DNA of 7,821 nt from Treponema sp. (GCA_031278025.1 JAITLF010000338.1:1-7821); one strand, 5' to 3'. Shown: positions 1 through 6,847, counted from the stretch's first letter. Notes: generated from the letters alone by a model not told the origin. Made by a program: numbers and translations.

Positions 1-366
1 ATCGGGGACCTTGCCTTTGCGGACAACGAACTGACCAGCCTTGTCCTGAACGAAGGTCTGGCCGTCATCGGGATCAGCGCGTTCGCGAACAACAAACTGA
101 CAGGCGTGGTTATTCCAAACAGTGTTACCGCCGTGCGCTACGGGGCGTTTAACAAGAATCCTGTTACGACCATAAGCATTTCAACTAATGTTACCGCCGT
201 CATGCCCAGGGTATTTTCAAGGAACGCGCTTTCACGGATCACCATCGGCGATAAAACCGAAGTGTACATCGAAAATTTTGAGCCGGGCTTTATCAATTAC
301 TATATCAGCCGGGAAAGGCAGGCGGGAACCTACGTAAAATCAGACGGCGTCTGGAAGCTCCAATGA
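1..366 (+). CDS. BspA-like leucine-rich repeat protein, C-terminal fragment (5' end outside window)
   Basis: The reading frame is open from the first base, so the gene begins upstream of the window; 121 residues and the TGA stop are visible. Residues 1-88 divide cleanly into four 22-residue units, each with an xxAF/xxVF core followed by N-x-(L/V)-(T/S) and a short hydrophobic strand ending near a TAV-like turn (AFADNELTSLVL, AFANNKLTGVVI, AFNKNPVTTISI, VFSRNALSRITI). This is the pattern of LRR_5/BspA-type repeats, which usually sit on surface or secreted proteins and mediate adhesion or protein binding. The last 33 residues form a non-repeat tail with FINYYISRERQAGTYVKSDGVW, resembling the conserved end of many treponemal BspA-like proteins (family knowledge). 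Any signal peptide would lie outside the window. It converges on the transporter operon and is probably functionally unrelated to it. Family assignment is fairly secure; the exact role is unknown. Confidence 0.85.
   Translation: MGDLAFADNELTSLVLNEGLAVIGISAFANNKLTGVVIPNSVTAVRYGAFNKNPVTTISISTNVTAVMPRVFSRNALSRITIGDKTEVYIENFEPGFINYYISRERQAGTYVKSDGVWKLQ
335..353 (-). terminator. Weak candidate terminator hairpin for the transporter operon
   Basis: Read on the minus strand, the perfect arms CAGAC and GTCTG (loop GCC, positions 353-341) are followed at once by ATTTTACG. It lies about 30 bp beyond the stop of the last permease gene and inside the 3' end of the convergent BspA-like gene. A 5-bp stem and a four-T tract are weak for an intrinsic terminator, but the gap between the convergent genes is only 15 bp and no better candidate was seen there. 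Confidence 0.25.
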
Positions 367-381
367 ACTACCTGCTACCTC

Positions 382-1290
382 TTACCTAACCTGCATGACA
401 CGGTTTTTGCGTTTGCCGTATATCGAGATACCGATCATCCCCGCAAGGGTAAAGACATAGGGGATCGCCAGGATAAAATCCGCGGAGACGTTGAAAATCC
501 CCTGCGCGTAGTTTGAAAAGGATTCGGCCAGGCCGAAAAGCAGCGCCGCCGCGAAGAGTCCCAGGGGCCTGCGGTTTCCCAAAAATATTACAACCAGCGC
601 TATCCAGCCCCTGCCCGCCGAGATGTTCGGTACAAACGCGCCCAGATTGATCGTGAGCATGGAACCGCCTATGCCGCAGCAAAAGCCGGAAATCAGGAAG
701 GCAATAAAACGGTAACGGTCGCTTTTTATGCCCAGTGACATTAACGCTCCCGAATGCAGTTCGCAGGAGCGGAGATGAAAGCCGAAAGGCGTTTTGTACA
801 GTATCACCCAGGCGATAAAAAGCAAAGCCCATGAACAATAAACATAAATACTGTGATTCATGAACAATTCACCCGCGACGGGTATCCTTTCCAAAATACT
901 TACGCTTAGGATTTTCAATTTAGGTAAATCGTTAAACGCCACCATACCCCGGGTAGAAAAGAGCCGGTAGGAAAGCAGTACCGTAATGCCCGGCGCAAAG
1001 AGGTTTGCCGCGAGCGCGGCGATAAATACATTTGCCTTTAGATTAAGGGTCAGGAAGGCAACGAGCGCGGCAAGAAGCATGGAGGCAAGCATCGCGGCGA
1101 GAATGCCCGCCGCGATGCTGCCCGAAAAGTGGGTGACGGCCACAGCGGTAAAGGCGCCCAAAAGGAGGAGTCCCTCAAGCGCGATATTGAGTGTTCCGGC
1201 CAGCTCCGTAAAGAGTCCCCCGATTGCGGCAAAAAGCAACGGCGTCATGATGCCGATGGCGCTGTGCAGAACCGGTATGCCCTGATCCAT
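382..1290 (-). CDS. BMP-type ABC transporter, second permease subunit
   Basis: Inner-membrane permease of a BMP-family ABC importer (BPD_transp_2 family; YufQ/NupQ-like), 302 residues, a normal length. It is hydrophobic throughout, with likely membrane segments near residues 10-28, 38-53, 58-80, 87-108, 148-165, 193-217, 226-256 and 270-291. The segment LAGTLNIALEGLLLLGAF (residues 30-47) matches the family motif usually written as G-x-x-N-I-G-x-E-G. The cytoplasmic stretch around residues 168-194, ending SLGIKSDRYR, is where these permeases contact the ATPase. It would pair with the other permease to form the pore. The ATG overlaps the upstream stop codon by one base (TAATG), and a GGGGGAAAG ribosome-binding site lies inside the last codons of that gene, so translation is probably coupled. 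It is the last gene of the operon. The substrate cannot be read from the sequence. Confidence 0.9.
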   Translation of the reverse strand: MDQGIPVLHSAIGIMTPLLFAAIGGLFTELAGTLNIALEGLLLLGAFTAVAVTHFSGSIAAGILAAMLASMLLAALVAFLTLNLKANVFIAALAANLFAPGITVLLSYRLFSTRGMVAFNDLPKLKILSVSILERIPVAGELFMNHSIYVYCSWALLFIAWVILYKTPFGFHLRSCELHSGALMSLGIKSDRYRFIAFLISGFCCGIGGSMLTINLGAFVPNISAGRGWIALVVIFLGNRRPLGLFAAALLFGLAESFSNYAQGIFNVSADFILAIPYVFTLAGMIGISIYGKRKNRVMQVR

Positions 1291-2468
1291 TACAACTTTC
1301 CCCCATACAATTTCACCCTGTGCGGCTTCCCCCTGCCGCTGAAAAGATCCCTGATCGCGGCGCTGGAAACCAGGAAAAACACTACCGACTGCACAATTGA
1401 GGCGATCTCCGTGGTAACATCGGAGAACTGCATGGCAAGCCGGGCGCCGGAGGCGATCCAGGTAAAGAAGACCGCCGCGGGAATAACCAGCGCCGGCCTT
1501 GACCGGGCGATGAGGGCGACGGCAAGGCTGTTCCAGCCCAGCCCCAGGGAAAATTCCTTTACAACGGAAAAATAAGTTCCGTAGACCGCCATGCCGCCCG
1601 ATATGCCGTGGAGGGCCCCCGAGAGGAACATGGACAAGACGACGCTGAAATCCGTGTTGATTCCGCCGTAGCGGGCAAACATCAGGTTAAGGCCCGACAT
1701 TCTGATTTCATAGCCCGCCCGTGTACGGTAGAGAAATACCCACACCAGAACTACCGCAAGCAGCGCGAAGAAAACGGCGGCGCTTAAATTTGACGGGCCC
1801 AGAATCAGGGGAAGGTGAAACGCCCCCGGTATCTTCCGCGTAGACTGGAGACTGGTGGCCGGATCCAGGAAGGGACCGGTGACACAGTAATTGGTGATGA
1901 GGATCAGCGTGTTGGAAACGAGGAAGGTAGTGATAAGTTCGTTGGTGTTCCACCGTACTTTGCACAGGCCCGGCAGCGCCGCCGCAAGGCCCGCGAAAAA
2001 AGCCCCGGCCATTAAGGCGGCAAGCGCCCCGGCGTATCCCGCGCCTTCAAGCGCCAGAGCGGTAACGGCGGTAACAAAGGCCCCCGAATATACCTGCCCC
2101 TCCCCGCCGAGATTCAGGTTTCCCGAACGCATGGCGATGGAAACACCGAGTCCGCCGAAGACAAGGGGAACGGCGCCGTTCAGCATATTGCCGAAATAGT
2201 AGGTGTTTCTGAAGGGGCCCAGAAAAAACAGCGACAGTGTTTTTGCCGGATCCGCGCTTAAAAGAAAAACCAGCAGCACCGCCGCAAGAATCGAGACGGC
2301 AAGGATCAGCAGCATACCCCCCGCGCTCATCCCTATACCGGTGATTGTCCTGTCAAGCCCCTGCCCGAAACGGTTGGGGGGATTGTCGGGCGCCCTGCCG
2401 GCCCCTACCACGGTTTTGGCGGGAAGCGTTCCGCCGCGCGTATCGTCAAATCCGGAGTGGAATTTCAC
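1290..2468 (-). CDS. BMP-type ABC transporter, first permease subunit
   Basis: Inner-membrane permease of the same importer (YufP/NupP-like, BPD_transp_2 family), 392 residues from the chosen start. The GTG at 2468 is preferred because it overlaps the ATPase stop codon (GTGA) and is preceded by GGGGG at a suitable distance; the frame stays open to 2600, but that extension is Arg/Gly-rich and overlaps the ATPase C-terminus. Residues 1-50 are hydrophilic, and membrane segments begin near residue 51 (MLLILAVSILAAVLLVFLL). Family features: SGNLNLGGEGQVYSGAF (residues 115-131), the NELITTFLVSN helix (176-186) and the cytoplasmic coupling loop near 249-270. The 50-residue leader is longer than usual, so a later start at the Met of GIGMSAGG (about 2330) is possible, though its ribosome-binding site is poor. 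It ends overlapping the next permease. Confidence 0.88.
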   Translation of the reverse strand: MKFHSGFDDTRGGTLPAKTVVGAGRAPDNPPNRFGQGLDRTITGIGMSAGGMLLILAVSILAAVLLVFLLSADPAKTLSLFFLGPFRNTYYFGNMLNGAVPLVFGGLGVSIAMRSGNLNLGGEGQVYSGAFVTAVTALALEGAGYAGALAALMAGAFFAGLAAALPGLCKVRWNTNELITTFLVSNTLILITNYCVTGPFLDPATSLQSTRKIPGAFHLPLILGPSNLSAAVFFALLAVVLVWVFLYRTRAGYEIRMSGLNLMFARYGGINTDFSVVLSMFLSGALHGISGGMAVYGTYFSVVKEFSLGLGWNSLAVALIARSRPALVIPAAVFFTWIASGARLAMQFSDVTTEIASIVQSVVFFLVSSAAIRDLFSGRGKPHRVKLYGGKL

Positions 2469-4090
2469 GGCGGACCCCCGGCAAGCCCCAGCATGAAAGA
2501 ACCGATTTCCTCTTTCAGGCGGGATCTGCCTTCGGCTTCCCCCTCCCCCTCTTTGCCGGCCAGGGGGTTGGGTATTTCCGCGGCAACGGCGCCCCGGCAA
2601 AATACAAGGACCCTGTCCGCGTTAAAAAGGACCTCGTCCAGGTTGGAGGAAATAAGGATAACGGCGGCGCCTCTGGCGCATAGAGATTCTATCTGCCCGT
2701 ATACATACCGGCTTGCGGAAACATCAAGCCCCCAGGCCGGTTCGGAAAAAACGACATAGTCCCGGTACCGGTCTATTTCCCGCGCCAGGATAAGCTTCTG
2801 AATGTTGCCCCCGGAAAGGGAACGGATAGGTTCCCCGGCCTTTCCGTCAATGCCGTAGCGTTCAATAAGTTCCCCGGTAAAACGGCCCAATGCCCTGCCG
2901 TCCAAAAAACCCCTGGGGAAAAAGTCATGGCGGCGGTTGACCATCATGTTCTCCGCCACGGTGGCGGCGGGCGCGGCCCCTACCGAAAGACGGTCGCCGG
3001 GGACATAGGCAAGGCCCAGTTTGCGGAGGGCCCGTGTTTTAAGCGCGGAAATATCCCTCCCCCGGTGGAGTATCCTGCCCCGGGTGACCGGAAGAAAGCC
3101 CCCCAGCACCGCCTCCAGGGTTCCAAGGCCGTTACCCCCTACCCCGGCGAAGCCCAGGACCTCCCCGGAATGAACGGTAAAACTAACGTTGTCCAGCGCC
3201 GGCCGCTTCTGCCTGTGCCGCAGCACCGTTACCCCCTCAAAGGCAAGAACCGGGATTCCCCCCGTTTTCCGTCTTTCGCCGGGAGGCGCCTCTTTACGCG
3301 GCGTCGTATTCGGAGTATCCCGCGCGTGTTCTCCCATCAGGAGGCGGGAAAGTTCCTTTTCGTCAACATCCCCTGTCCTGAGTGCCGCGGCCACTTCCCC
3401 CTTCCGCAGGATCACCGTTCTATCGGAAATTTGCTTAATTTCACCCGGCTTATGGGTAATAAGGATCAGGGACTTTCCCGCTTTGGCGAGCATCCTGAAG
3501 GTGTTGAAAATAGAGGCGATTTCCTCCCCGGCAAGGACCGCCGTCGGTTCGTCGAGGATAAAAATATCCGCATTCCGGTAGAGGAGTTTGAGAATCTCCA
3601 CCTGCTGCATCTGTCCCACCGTAAGCGACGCTACCGGCGCGCGGGCTTCAACGGAAAACCGGTGCGCCCTGATCACCGCGTCCACCTTTTCTTCGGCTTT
3701 GGCAAAGTCGTAGAACAGAAAGGCTTTTCGCGGCTCAATTCCCATGACAACATTTTGGGCAACGGTAAATTCCGGAAAGAGCATGAAATGCTGATGCACC
3801 ATACCGATACCCAGGCGGTTCGCGTCAAGCGGCGAATGTATTTTTTCCGCCCTGCCGTTGATGAGGATCTCCCCTTCCGTGGCTTCCACAAGCCCGTAGA
3901 GGATCTTCATCAGCGTGGATTTTCCCGCGCCGTTTTCCCCGGCCAAAGAGAGAATCTCCCCCCGCCTTAACTCCAGATTAACGCCGCGGTTTGCCCAGCG
4001 GCCGGTATCACGGTACAGTTTTGAGATATTCCGCATTTCCACGGCGGGCGGTACATTCATTACCGCCTCCTGTCCGGCCGCCAGGGGCAT
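2465..4090 (-). CDS. BMP-type ABC transporter, fused double ATP-binding subunit
   Basis: Cytoplasmic ATPase that powers the importer, with two nucleotide-binding domains in one chain (541 residues; YufO/NupO/RbsA-like layout). NBD1: Walker A GENGAGKST (51-59), Q-loop HQHF (99-102), signature LTVGQ (156-160), Walker B IFILDEP (176-182) and switch His213. NBD2 (about 280-500): the Walker A position reads GVGGNGLGT (316-324) and lacks the Lys, the signature LSGGN (425-429) is intact, Walker B is VVFSEPAWGLD (446-456), and the switch His is replaced in ISSNLDE. A degenerate second Walker A is usual for this family, so NBD1 probably carries the normal P-loop site. A charged linker (255-280) and an acidic patch near 513-520 are local features. 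Two starts are plausible: ATG 4090 (GGAGG, 4-base spacing) and ATG 4060 (GGAGG, 5-base spacing), giving 541 or 531 residues. The 3' end overlaps the first permease gene. Confidence 0.93.
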   Translation of the reverse strand: MPLAAGQEAVMNVPPAVEMRNISKLYRDTGRWANRGVNLELRRGEILSLAGENGAGKSTLMKILYGLVEATEGEILINGRAEKIHSPLDANRLGIGMVHQHFMLFPEFTVAQNVVMGIEPRKAFLFYDFAKAEEKVDAVIRAHRFSVEARAPVASLTVGQMQQVEILKLLYRNADIFILDEPTAVLAGEEIASIFNTFRMLAKAGKSLILITHKPGEIKQISDRTVILRKGEVAAALRTGDVDEKELSRLLMGEHARDTPNTTPRKEAPPGERRKTGGIPVLAFEGVTVLRHRQKRPALDNVSFTVHSGEVLGFAGVGGNGLGTLEAVLGGFLPVTRGRILHRGRDISALKTRALRKLGLAYVPGDRLSVGAAPAATVAENMMVNRRHDFFPRGFLDGRALGRFTGELIERYGIDGKAGEPIRSLSGGNIQKLILAREIDRYRDYVVFSEPAWGLDVSASRYVYGQIESLCARGAAVILISSNLDEVLFNADRVLVFCRGAVAAEIPNPLAGKEGEGEAEGRSRLKEEIGSFMLGLAGGPP

Positions 4091-4108
4091 GATTCCTCCG
4101 TTAACATA

Positions 4109-4114
4109 ATTATA
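4109..4114 (-). promoter_or_regulatory. Possible internal -10 box ahead of the ATPase gene
   Basis: The short A/T-rich gap before the ATPase gene contains a perfect TATAAT on the minus strand, embedded in an imperfect palindrome with arms GTTAA/TTAAC at 4100-4104 and 4116-4120. No good -35 sits 17 bp upstream (the hexamer there is GCGTTG), so this could be a weak or activator-dependent internal promoter, an operator, or chance in an A/T-rich gap. Confidence 0.3.
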
Positions 4115-4134
4115 ATTAACACAAACACAACCAA

Positions 4135-4150
4135 CGCGGCTAAAGCCGCG
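4135..4150 (-). terminator. GC hairpin spanning the stop codon of the binding-protein gene (possible partial terminator)
   Basis: Perfect 6-bp arms CGCGGC and GCCGCG enclose a TTTA loop, and the TAG stop of the binding-protein gene lies within the loop and 3' arm. On the minus strand it is followed by TTGGTTGTGTTTGTG, which is T-rich but broken by G. It could cause partial termination or stabilise the upstream mRNA, giving more binding protein than membrane subunits, a common arrangement in ABC operons. This function is inferred. Confidence 0.4.
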
Positions 4151-5246
4151 GAACAGTATAGGCGACTTTCCCCGCCTTCATGTCCGCCATAAAGGCGTCG
4201 AACTTCGCCCGTATTTCCGGGGGAAGATAACCGGTGTACCCGGGATCATCGGCGGCAAAACCGATGTAGCCGTCCCTGACGCCTACCGTCTTCGCGCTTC
4301 CCCAGACGATCTTCCCCGCCAGCATATCCGCCAGTATCTCCTCCACTAGTTTCTTCTGTTCTATAATGCCGCAGCCGACAATTACCCCCGGCGCGGTCCT
4401 GTACTCATTGGTATTGTGGAACAGCACGTAGGCCCCCCGTTCCCCCGCGGCCTTAACCATCCCCTGGGCGGCCCCGCCCGCGATGGAGGCGAACACGTCA
4501 ACGCCGCTGTCGATCATGGAAAGGGCCAAATCGGCCGCCTTGTTCGCGTCAAACCAGTTGCCGATGATCCTGAAGTCAAGTTCAATCGAAGGATCGACCA
4601 TCCGCGCGCCCGCGAGAAAACCGGGAACAATGTGCCTGTTAAGCAGGGGATATTCCTGGGCCGCGATAAAGCCGATCTTTTTCGCGGCATTGGCGCGGGG
4701 CATGTTACTGGTCGTGATAAGCCCCGCAAGATAACCCAGAAAAAGCGACTGTTCGTACTGATTGTAAAGCCATGTGCTGATCTGGCCGGAACCGCCGTAC
4801 TCCGCGTCGGTAATAATGAATTTTTGATTGGGGAATTTTTTCCCCACATTAACGCAGATTTCGGGCAGCGATGGATTGGTCCCCAGCACTAAATCGTACT
4901 CGCCGGAGGCTACCAGGGAAGTAAGCTGTTCCTCCCACTCGGCCTGGTTGAAGCCCGCTTCGTAGACCTTTACCTTTACGTTATCGTGGGCCGCCGCGAA
5001 ACTTTCGGCCCCCTGCGCCAAAAGTTCGTAAGTCGGACTTCCCGCCATTATCCCGGTAATATACACCAGTACCGAAAACGAATCCGAGCCGGCGCGTAAC
5101 GGATTCGACGGATCCGATCCGGTGTGTTTTTCCCGTGAAGCGCCGGAGTACACCGGCGTCAACGGCAGCAGAAACAGAAACGCCGTTAGTACGGCGCAGG
5201 CCGCCGCAAAGATGACGCAGCCGCTTTGTCCGTTATTTTTCGTCAT
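4140..5246 (-). CDS. BMP-family (PF02608-type) substrate-binding protein of the ABC importer
   Basis: Extracytoplasmic binding protein of the importer, 368 residues, related to TmpC/PnrA and BmpA. The ATG at 5246 was chosen for its AGGAG seven bases upstream and the signal peptide that follows; the frame is open to 5519 but that extension overlaps the kinase. Residues 11-35 form the hydrophobic signal (VIFAAACAVLTAFLFLLPL), then a hydrophilic linker, then the binding domain from about 56. Family-like segments include YDLVLGTNPSLPEICVNVG (117-135), FIITDAEYG (143-151), YEQSLFLGYLAGLIT (164-178), KKIGFIAAQEYP (189-200) and GVDVFASIAGGAAQG (248-262). Two oddities: no convincing lipobox Cys, and the usual nucleoside-contacting motifs (DDxSFNQ near the N-terminus and VDxDQ near the hinge) are absent; the corresponding stretches read YITGIMAGSPTYE and FHNTNEY. 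The ligand is therefore open. Confidence 0.88.
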   Translation of the reverse strand: MTKNNGQSGCVIFAAACAVLTAFLFLLPLTPVYSGASREKHTGSDPSNPLRAGSDSFSVLVYITGIMAGSPTYELLAQGAESFAAAHDNVKVKVYEAGFNQAEWEEQLTSLVASGEYDLVLGTNPSLPEICVNVGKKFPNQKFIITDAEYGGSGQISTWLYNQYEQSLFLGYLAGLITTSNMPRANAAKKIGFIAAQEYPLLNRHIVPGFLAGARMVDPSIELDFRIIGNWFDANKAADLALSMIDSGVDVFASIAGGAAQGMVKAAGERGAYVLFHNTNEYRTAPGVIVGCGIIEQKKLVEEILADMLAGKIVWGSAKTVGVRDGYIGFAADDPGYTGYLPPEIRAKFDAFMADMKAGKVAYTVPRL

Positions 5247-5257
5247 AATTACACTCC

Positions 5258-5317
5258 TCATAACCGGCGGCGGTACCGCCTCTGATGTTTCATCGGACAT
5301 GAACGCAAGGCGTTCAT
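5258..5317 (-). CDS. Possible 19-codon leader or coupling ORF between kinase and binding protein
   Basis: The strong ribosome-binding site AAAGGAG, which shares its first base with the kinase TGA, lies five bases before an ATG that opens MNALRSCPMKHQRRYRRRL and stops at TGA. That stop is fused to the ribosome-binding site of the binding-protein gene (TGAGGAG). The product is basic, with six Arg in its last eight residues. The start codon is inside the 5' arm of a perfect hairpin. The layout suits translational coupling or a leader peptide, but no homologue is recognised, and a 60-base ORF can occur by chance. Confidence 0.3.
   Translation of the reverse strand: MNALRSCPMKHQRRYRRRL
5269..5280. 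repeat. Perfect 12-bp palindrome GGCGGTACCGCC
   Basis: A fully self-complementary 12-mer lies inside the kinase-to-binding-protein gap, just before the binding protein's ribosome-binding site. It has no loop, so it resembles a dimeric protein-binding site more than a hairpin. It is unrelated in sequence to the TTGTAA-type sites upstream of the Rrf2 gene. In GC-rich DNA it may be coincidence. Confidence 0.35.
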
Positions 5318-5318
5318 G
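5298..5318 (-). repeat. Perfect 9-bp hairpin after the kinase gene
   Basis: Arms CATGAACGC and GCGTTCATG flank a three-base loop, directly after the ribosome-binding site that follows the kinase stop. The 5' arm holds the ATG of the 19-codon ORF, and the 3' arm holds another ATG in the binding protein's frame. There is no T-tract, so it is not a standard intrinsic terminator. It could mask initiation at the small ORF or mark an mRNA processing site (inference). Confidence 0.55.
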
Positions 5319-5328
5319 AATACTCCTT

Positions 5329-6759
5329 TCAAAACCGGCCCTTAAGAGCGCGGTATAATTCCCGGTACGCCGCAAAGCGTTCATCGTAGATCCGTTTTCT
5401 TCCGGCGTGGGGCTCGTATTCCCTTTCGATCCGGACCATCGCGGCGGCGGCTTCCGTAACCGATGCGTATTTTCCCAGCGCCGCCGCGCCGGTAACCGCG
5501 AGGCCGGTAATTTCCGCATCCTTCCTCACAGGCACAAGAACGGGCCGGCCGGTAATATCAGCCTTGAGCTGATTGAGGAAATCGCTTTTGGCCGGCCCTC
5601 CGCTTATCCGGAATTCGGAAACCGGCGCTCCAAGCTCTTCCATTACTTCCGCCACATCCCTTACGGCAAAACAGATCCCCTCGGCCGCCGCACGGGCAAG
5701 CTCCCCCCTTCCTGAGGCGAGGGAAAGGCCCATGAATACCCCCCGCGCCCGCGGATCCCAGACGGGCGCGCGTTCACCGCTCAGGTAGGGCAGAAACAGC
5801 ACCCCCCCGGCGCCCGGTTCCGCCTGCGAGGCAAGCGCGTAAAAATCGTCGAAACTTTCCTTTTCAACGCCGAGCAGTTCCCTTGCCCAGGCTATCGCCT
5901 TGCCGGTAGTAGAAATAATACCCGAAAGATTCCAGTATCCCTTTACCGGGTGGCCGTAACTCATAAGCCGCCCGTCGGTGATCCTTTCTTTGGTACATAA
6001 GTTGATCCCCTCGGACGTTCCCGAACGGTCGCAGACTCCTCCGGGCTTTACCGTACCGGTCCCCGGAATGGAAACAAAGAAGTCCGGGCCGCCGGCAAGG
6101 ACCTTTACCCCCCGGTCAAATCCGAAATGCCGCGCCGTTCCGGAAAACAGTATTCCTGTTTCGCCGCCCGGCGAAACAAACGGGGGAAACTTTTCCCTGT
6201 CAAGCCCCGCCTTCTCCAGCACCTCATCGTTCCAGTACCACCTTTCAAACCCCTCGGAGGGAAACACCGTCCACGCCTGACCGGTAAGGGCATAGGCCAG
6301 AAATTCCGGCGGCGAAAGAAAGTAACGGGTCCGGCGGTAAAGTTCCGCTTCCCGCGTTTTTACCGCCAGCATCTTCGGCAGAAAGAAACCCGGATCAACG
6401 TAGTCGCCCACTATGGCGGAAATAGTCTCCGCCTCTTTTTCCGCCCGGCGGTCCAGCCAAAGCCGCGCGGAAGCCGCCGGCAGGGAAAGCTCCCCCCCGG
6501 CAAGGGAAGGCTCTCCGGTAACGGGGATAACCGTAGGGCCGTTTCCGCTTATTACCAGCGCCTCTACCGCGTCAAGCGGGCCCAACTGAAACAGGGCGCT
6601 CTCAAAAGAGCGGAGCCACTGTGCGGGATCGGCCTCATGTCTCCCGTCCGGGCCGGAATGTACCTCAAGCGGCAGAGAGACCTCGCCCCCGCAGTTTCCG
6701 TCATAGTCCACAAGGGCCGCCTTGAAATTCGAAGTACCAATGTCAATAACCAAAAGCAC
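5329..6759 (-). CDS. FGGY-family carbohydrate kinase (xylulokinase-like)
   Basis: Cytoplasmic kinase that would phosphorylate a sugar or polyol with ATP, 476 residues, close to the usual FGGY length. The GTG at 6759 was chosen because GAGG lies five bases upstream and the protein then opens MLLVIDIGTSNFK, the normal N-terminal phosphate-binding motif (Asp6, Gly8, Thr9, Ser10). The frame is open to 6861 but that extension is not protein-like. Other motifs: WLDRR (101-105; the W-x-D-x-R substrate region), AGGPDFF (222-228) with Asp226 as likely catalytic base, DRSGTSEGIN (244-253), LPYLSGERAPVWDPRARG (323-340; strongly xylulokinase-like), and ISGGPAKSDFLNQLKADITG (385-404) in the nucleotide-binding domain. 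All key residues are present, so it should be active. The substrate cannot be assigned: xylulokinase is the closest general resemblance, but GGPD with GTSEG differs from E. coli XylB's GGGD. Lying just upstream of the importer genes, it probably acts on the imported compound. Confidence 0.9.
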   Translation of the reverse strand: MLLVIDIGTSNFKAALVDYDGNCGGEVSLPLEVHSGPDGRHEADPAQWLRSFESALFQLGPLDAVEALVISGNGPTVIPVTGEPSLAGGELSLPAASARLWLDRRAEKEAETISAIVGDYVDPGFFLPKMLAVKTREAELYRRTRYFLSPPEFLAYALTGQAWTVFPSEGFERWYWNDEVLEKAGLDREKFPPFVSPGGETGILFSGTARHFGFDRGVKVLAGGPDFFVSIPGTGTVKPGGVCDRSGTSEGINLCTKERITDGRLMSYGHPVKGYWNLSGIISTTGKAIAWARELLGVEKESFDDFYALASQAEPGAGGVLFLPYLSGERAPVWDPRARGVFMGLSLASGRGELARAAAEGICFAVRDVAEVMEELGAPVSEFRISGGPAKSDFLNQLKADITGRPVLVPVRKDAEITGLAVTGAAALGKYASVTEAAAAMVRIEREYEPHAGRKRIYDERFAAYRELYRALKGRF

Positions 6760-6789
6760 ACACACCTCACGGGGCAAATAACTATTTAA

Positions 6790-6847
6790 GGGGGGGCTGT
6801 TACCATAGAGGCAGCCGCAGGCGGATACAAGCCCTGTTCGCCCCCCC
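6790..6847 (-). repeat. 8-bp G/C inverted repeat in the kinase upstream region
   Basis: GGGGGGGC and GCCCCCCC arms (6840-6847 and 6790-6797, read on the minus strand) enclose 42 bases containing a second small stem, CCGC-CT-GCGG. The 3' arm is followed by TTAAATAGTTATTT, then the kinase ribosome-binding site. A long-loop hairpin in the 5' leader is possible, and a weak TTGTAT-N17-TATGGT promoter-like pair overlaps the loop. No known riboswitch was recognised. Confidence 0.35.

Noticed and set aside
2469..2600. N-terminal extension of the first permease to an ATG at 2600
   Set aside because: It overlaps the conserved end of the ATPase and is a Gly/Arg-rich antisense-like stretch; the GTG at 2468 has a coupled GTGA overlap and a ribosome-binding site.
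2927..3970. 347-codon plus-strand open frame
   Set aside because: It lies fully antisense to the ATPase, whose Walker, signature and switch motifs are intact. Its translation is Arg/Pro/His-rich with no recognisable domain, typical of a GC-rich shadow frame.
382..5246. Naming the importer as a nucleoside transporter (nupNOPQ/pnr)
   Set aside because: The subunit architecture matches, but the binding protein lacks the expected nucleoside-contact motifs and the neighbour is a sugar kinase, so substrate-based names would overstate the evidence.
5247..5519. N-terminal extension of the binding protein to 5519
   Set aside because: It runs through the kinase C-terminus in another frame and has no signal peptide at its start; the ATG at 5246 has AGGAG and a good signal sequence.
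5329..6759. Assigning the kinase as xylB
   Set aside because: The LSGERAP-x-WDP region is xylulokinase-like, but no xylose isomerase is in the window and the catalytic loop (GGPD) differs from E. coli XylB; the FGGY family is as far as sequence reading supports.
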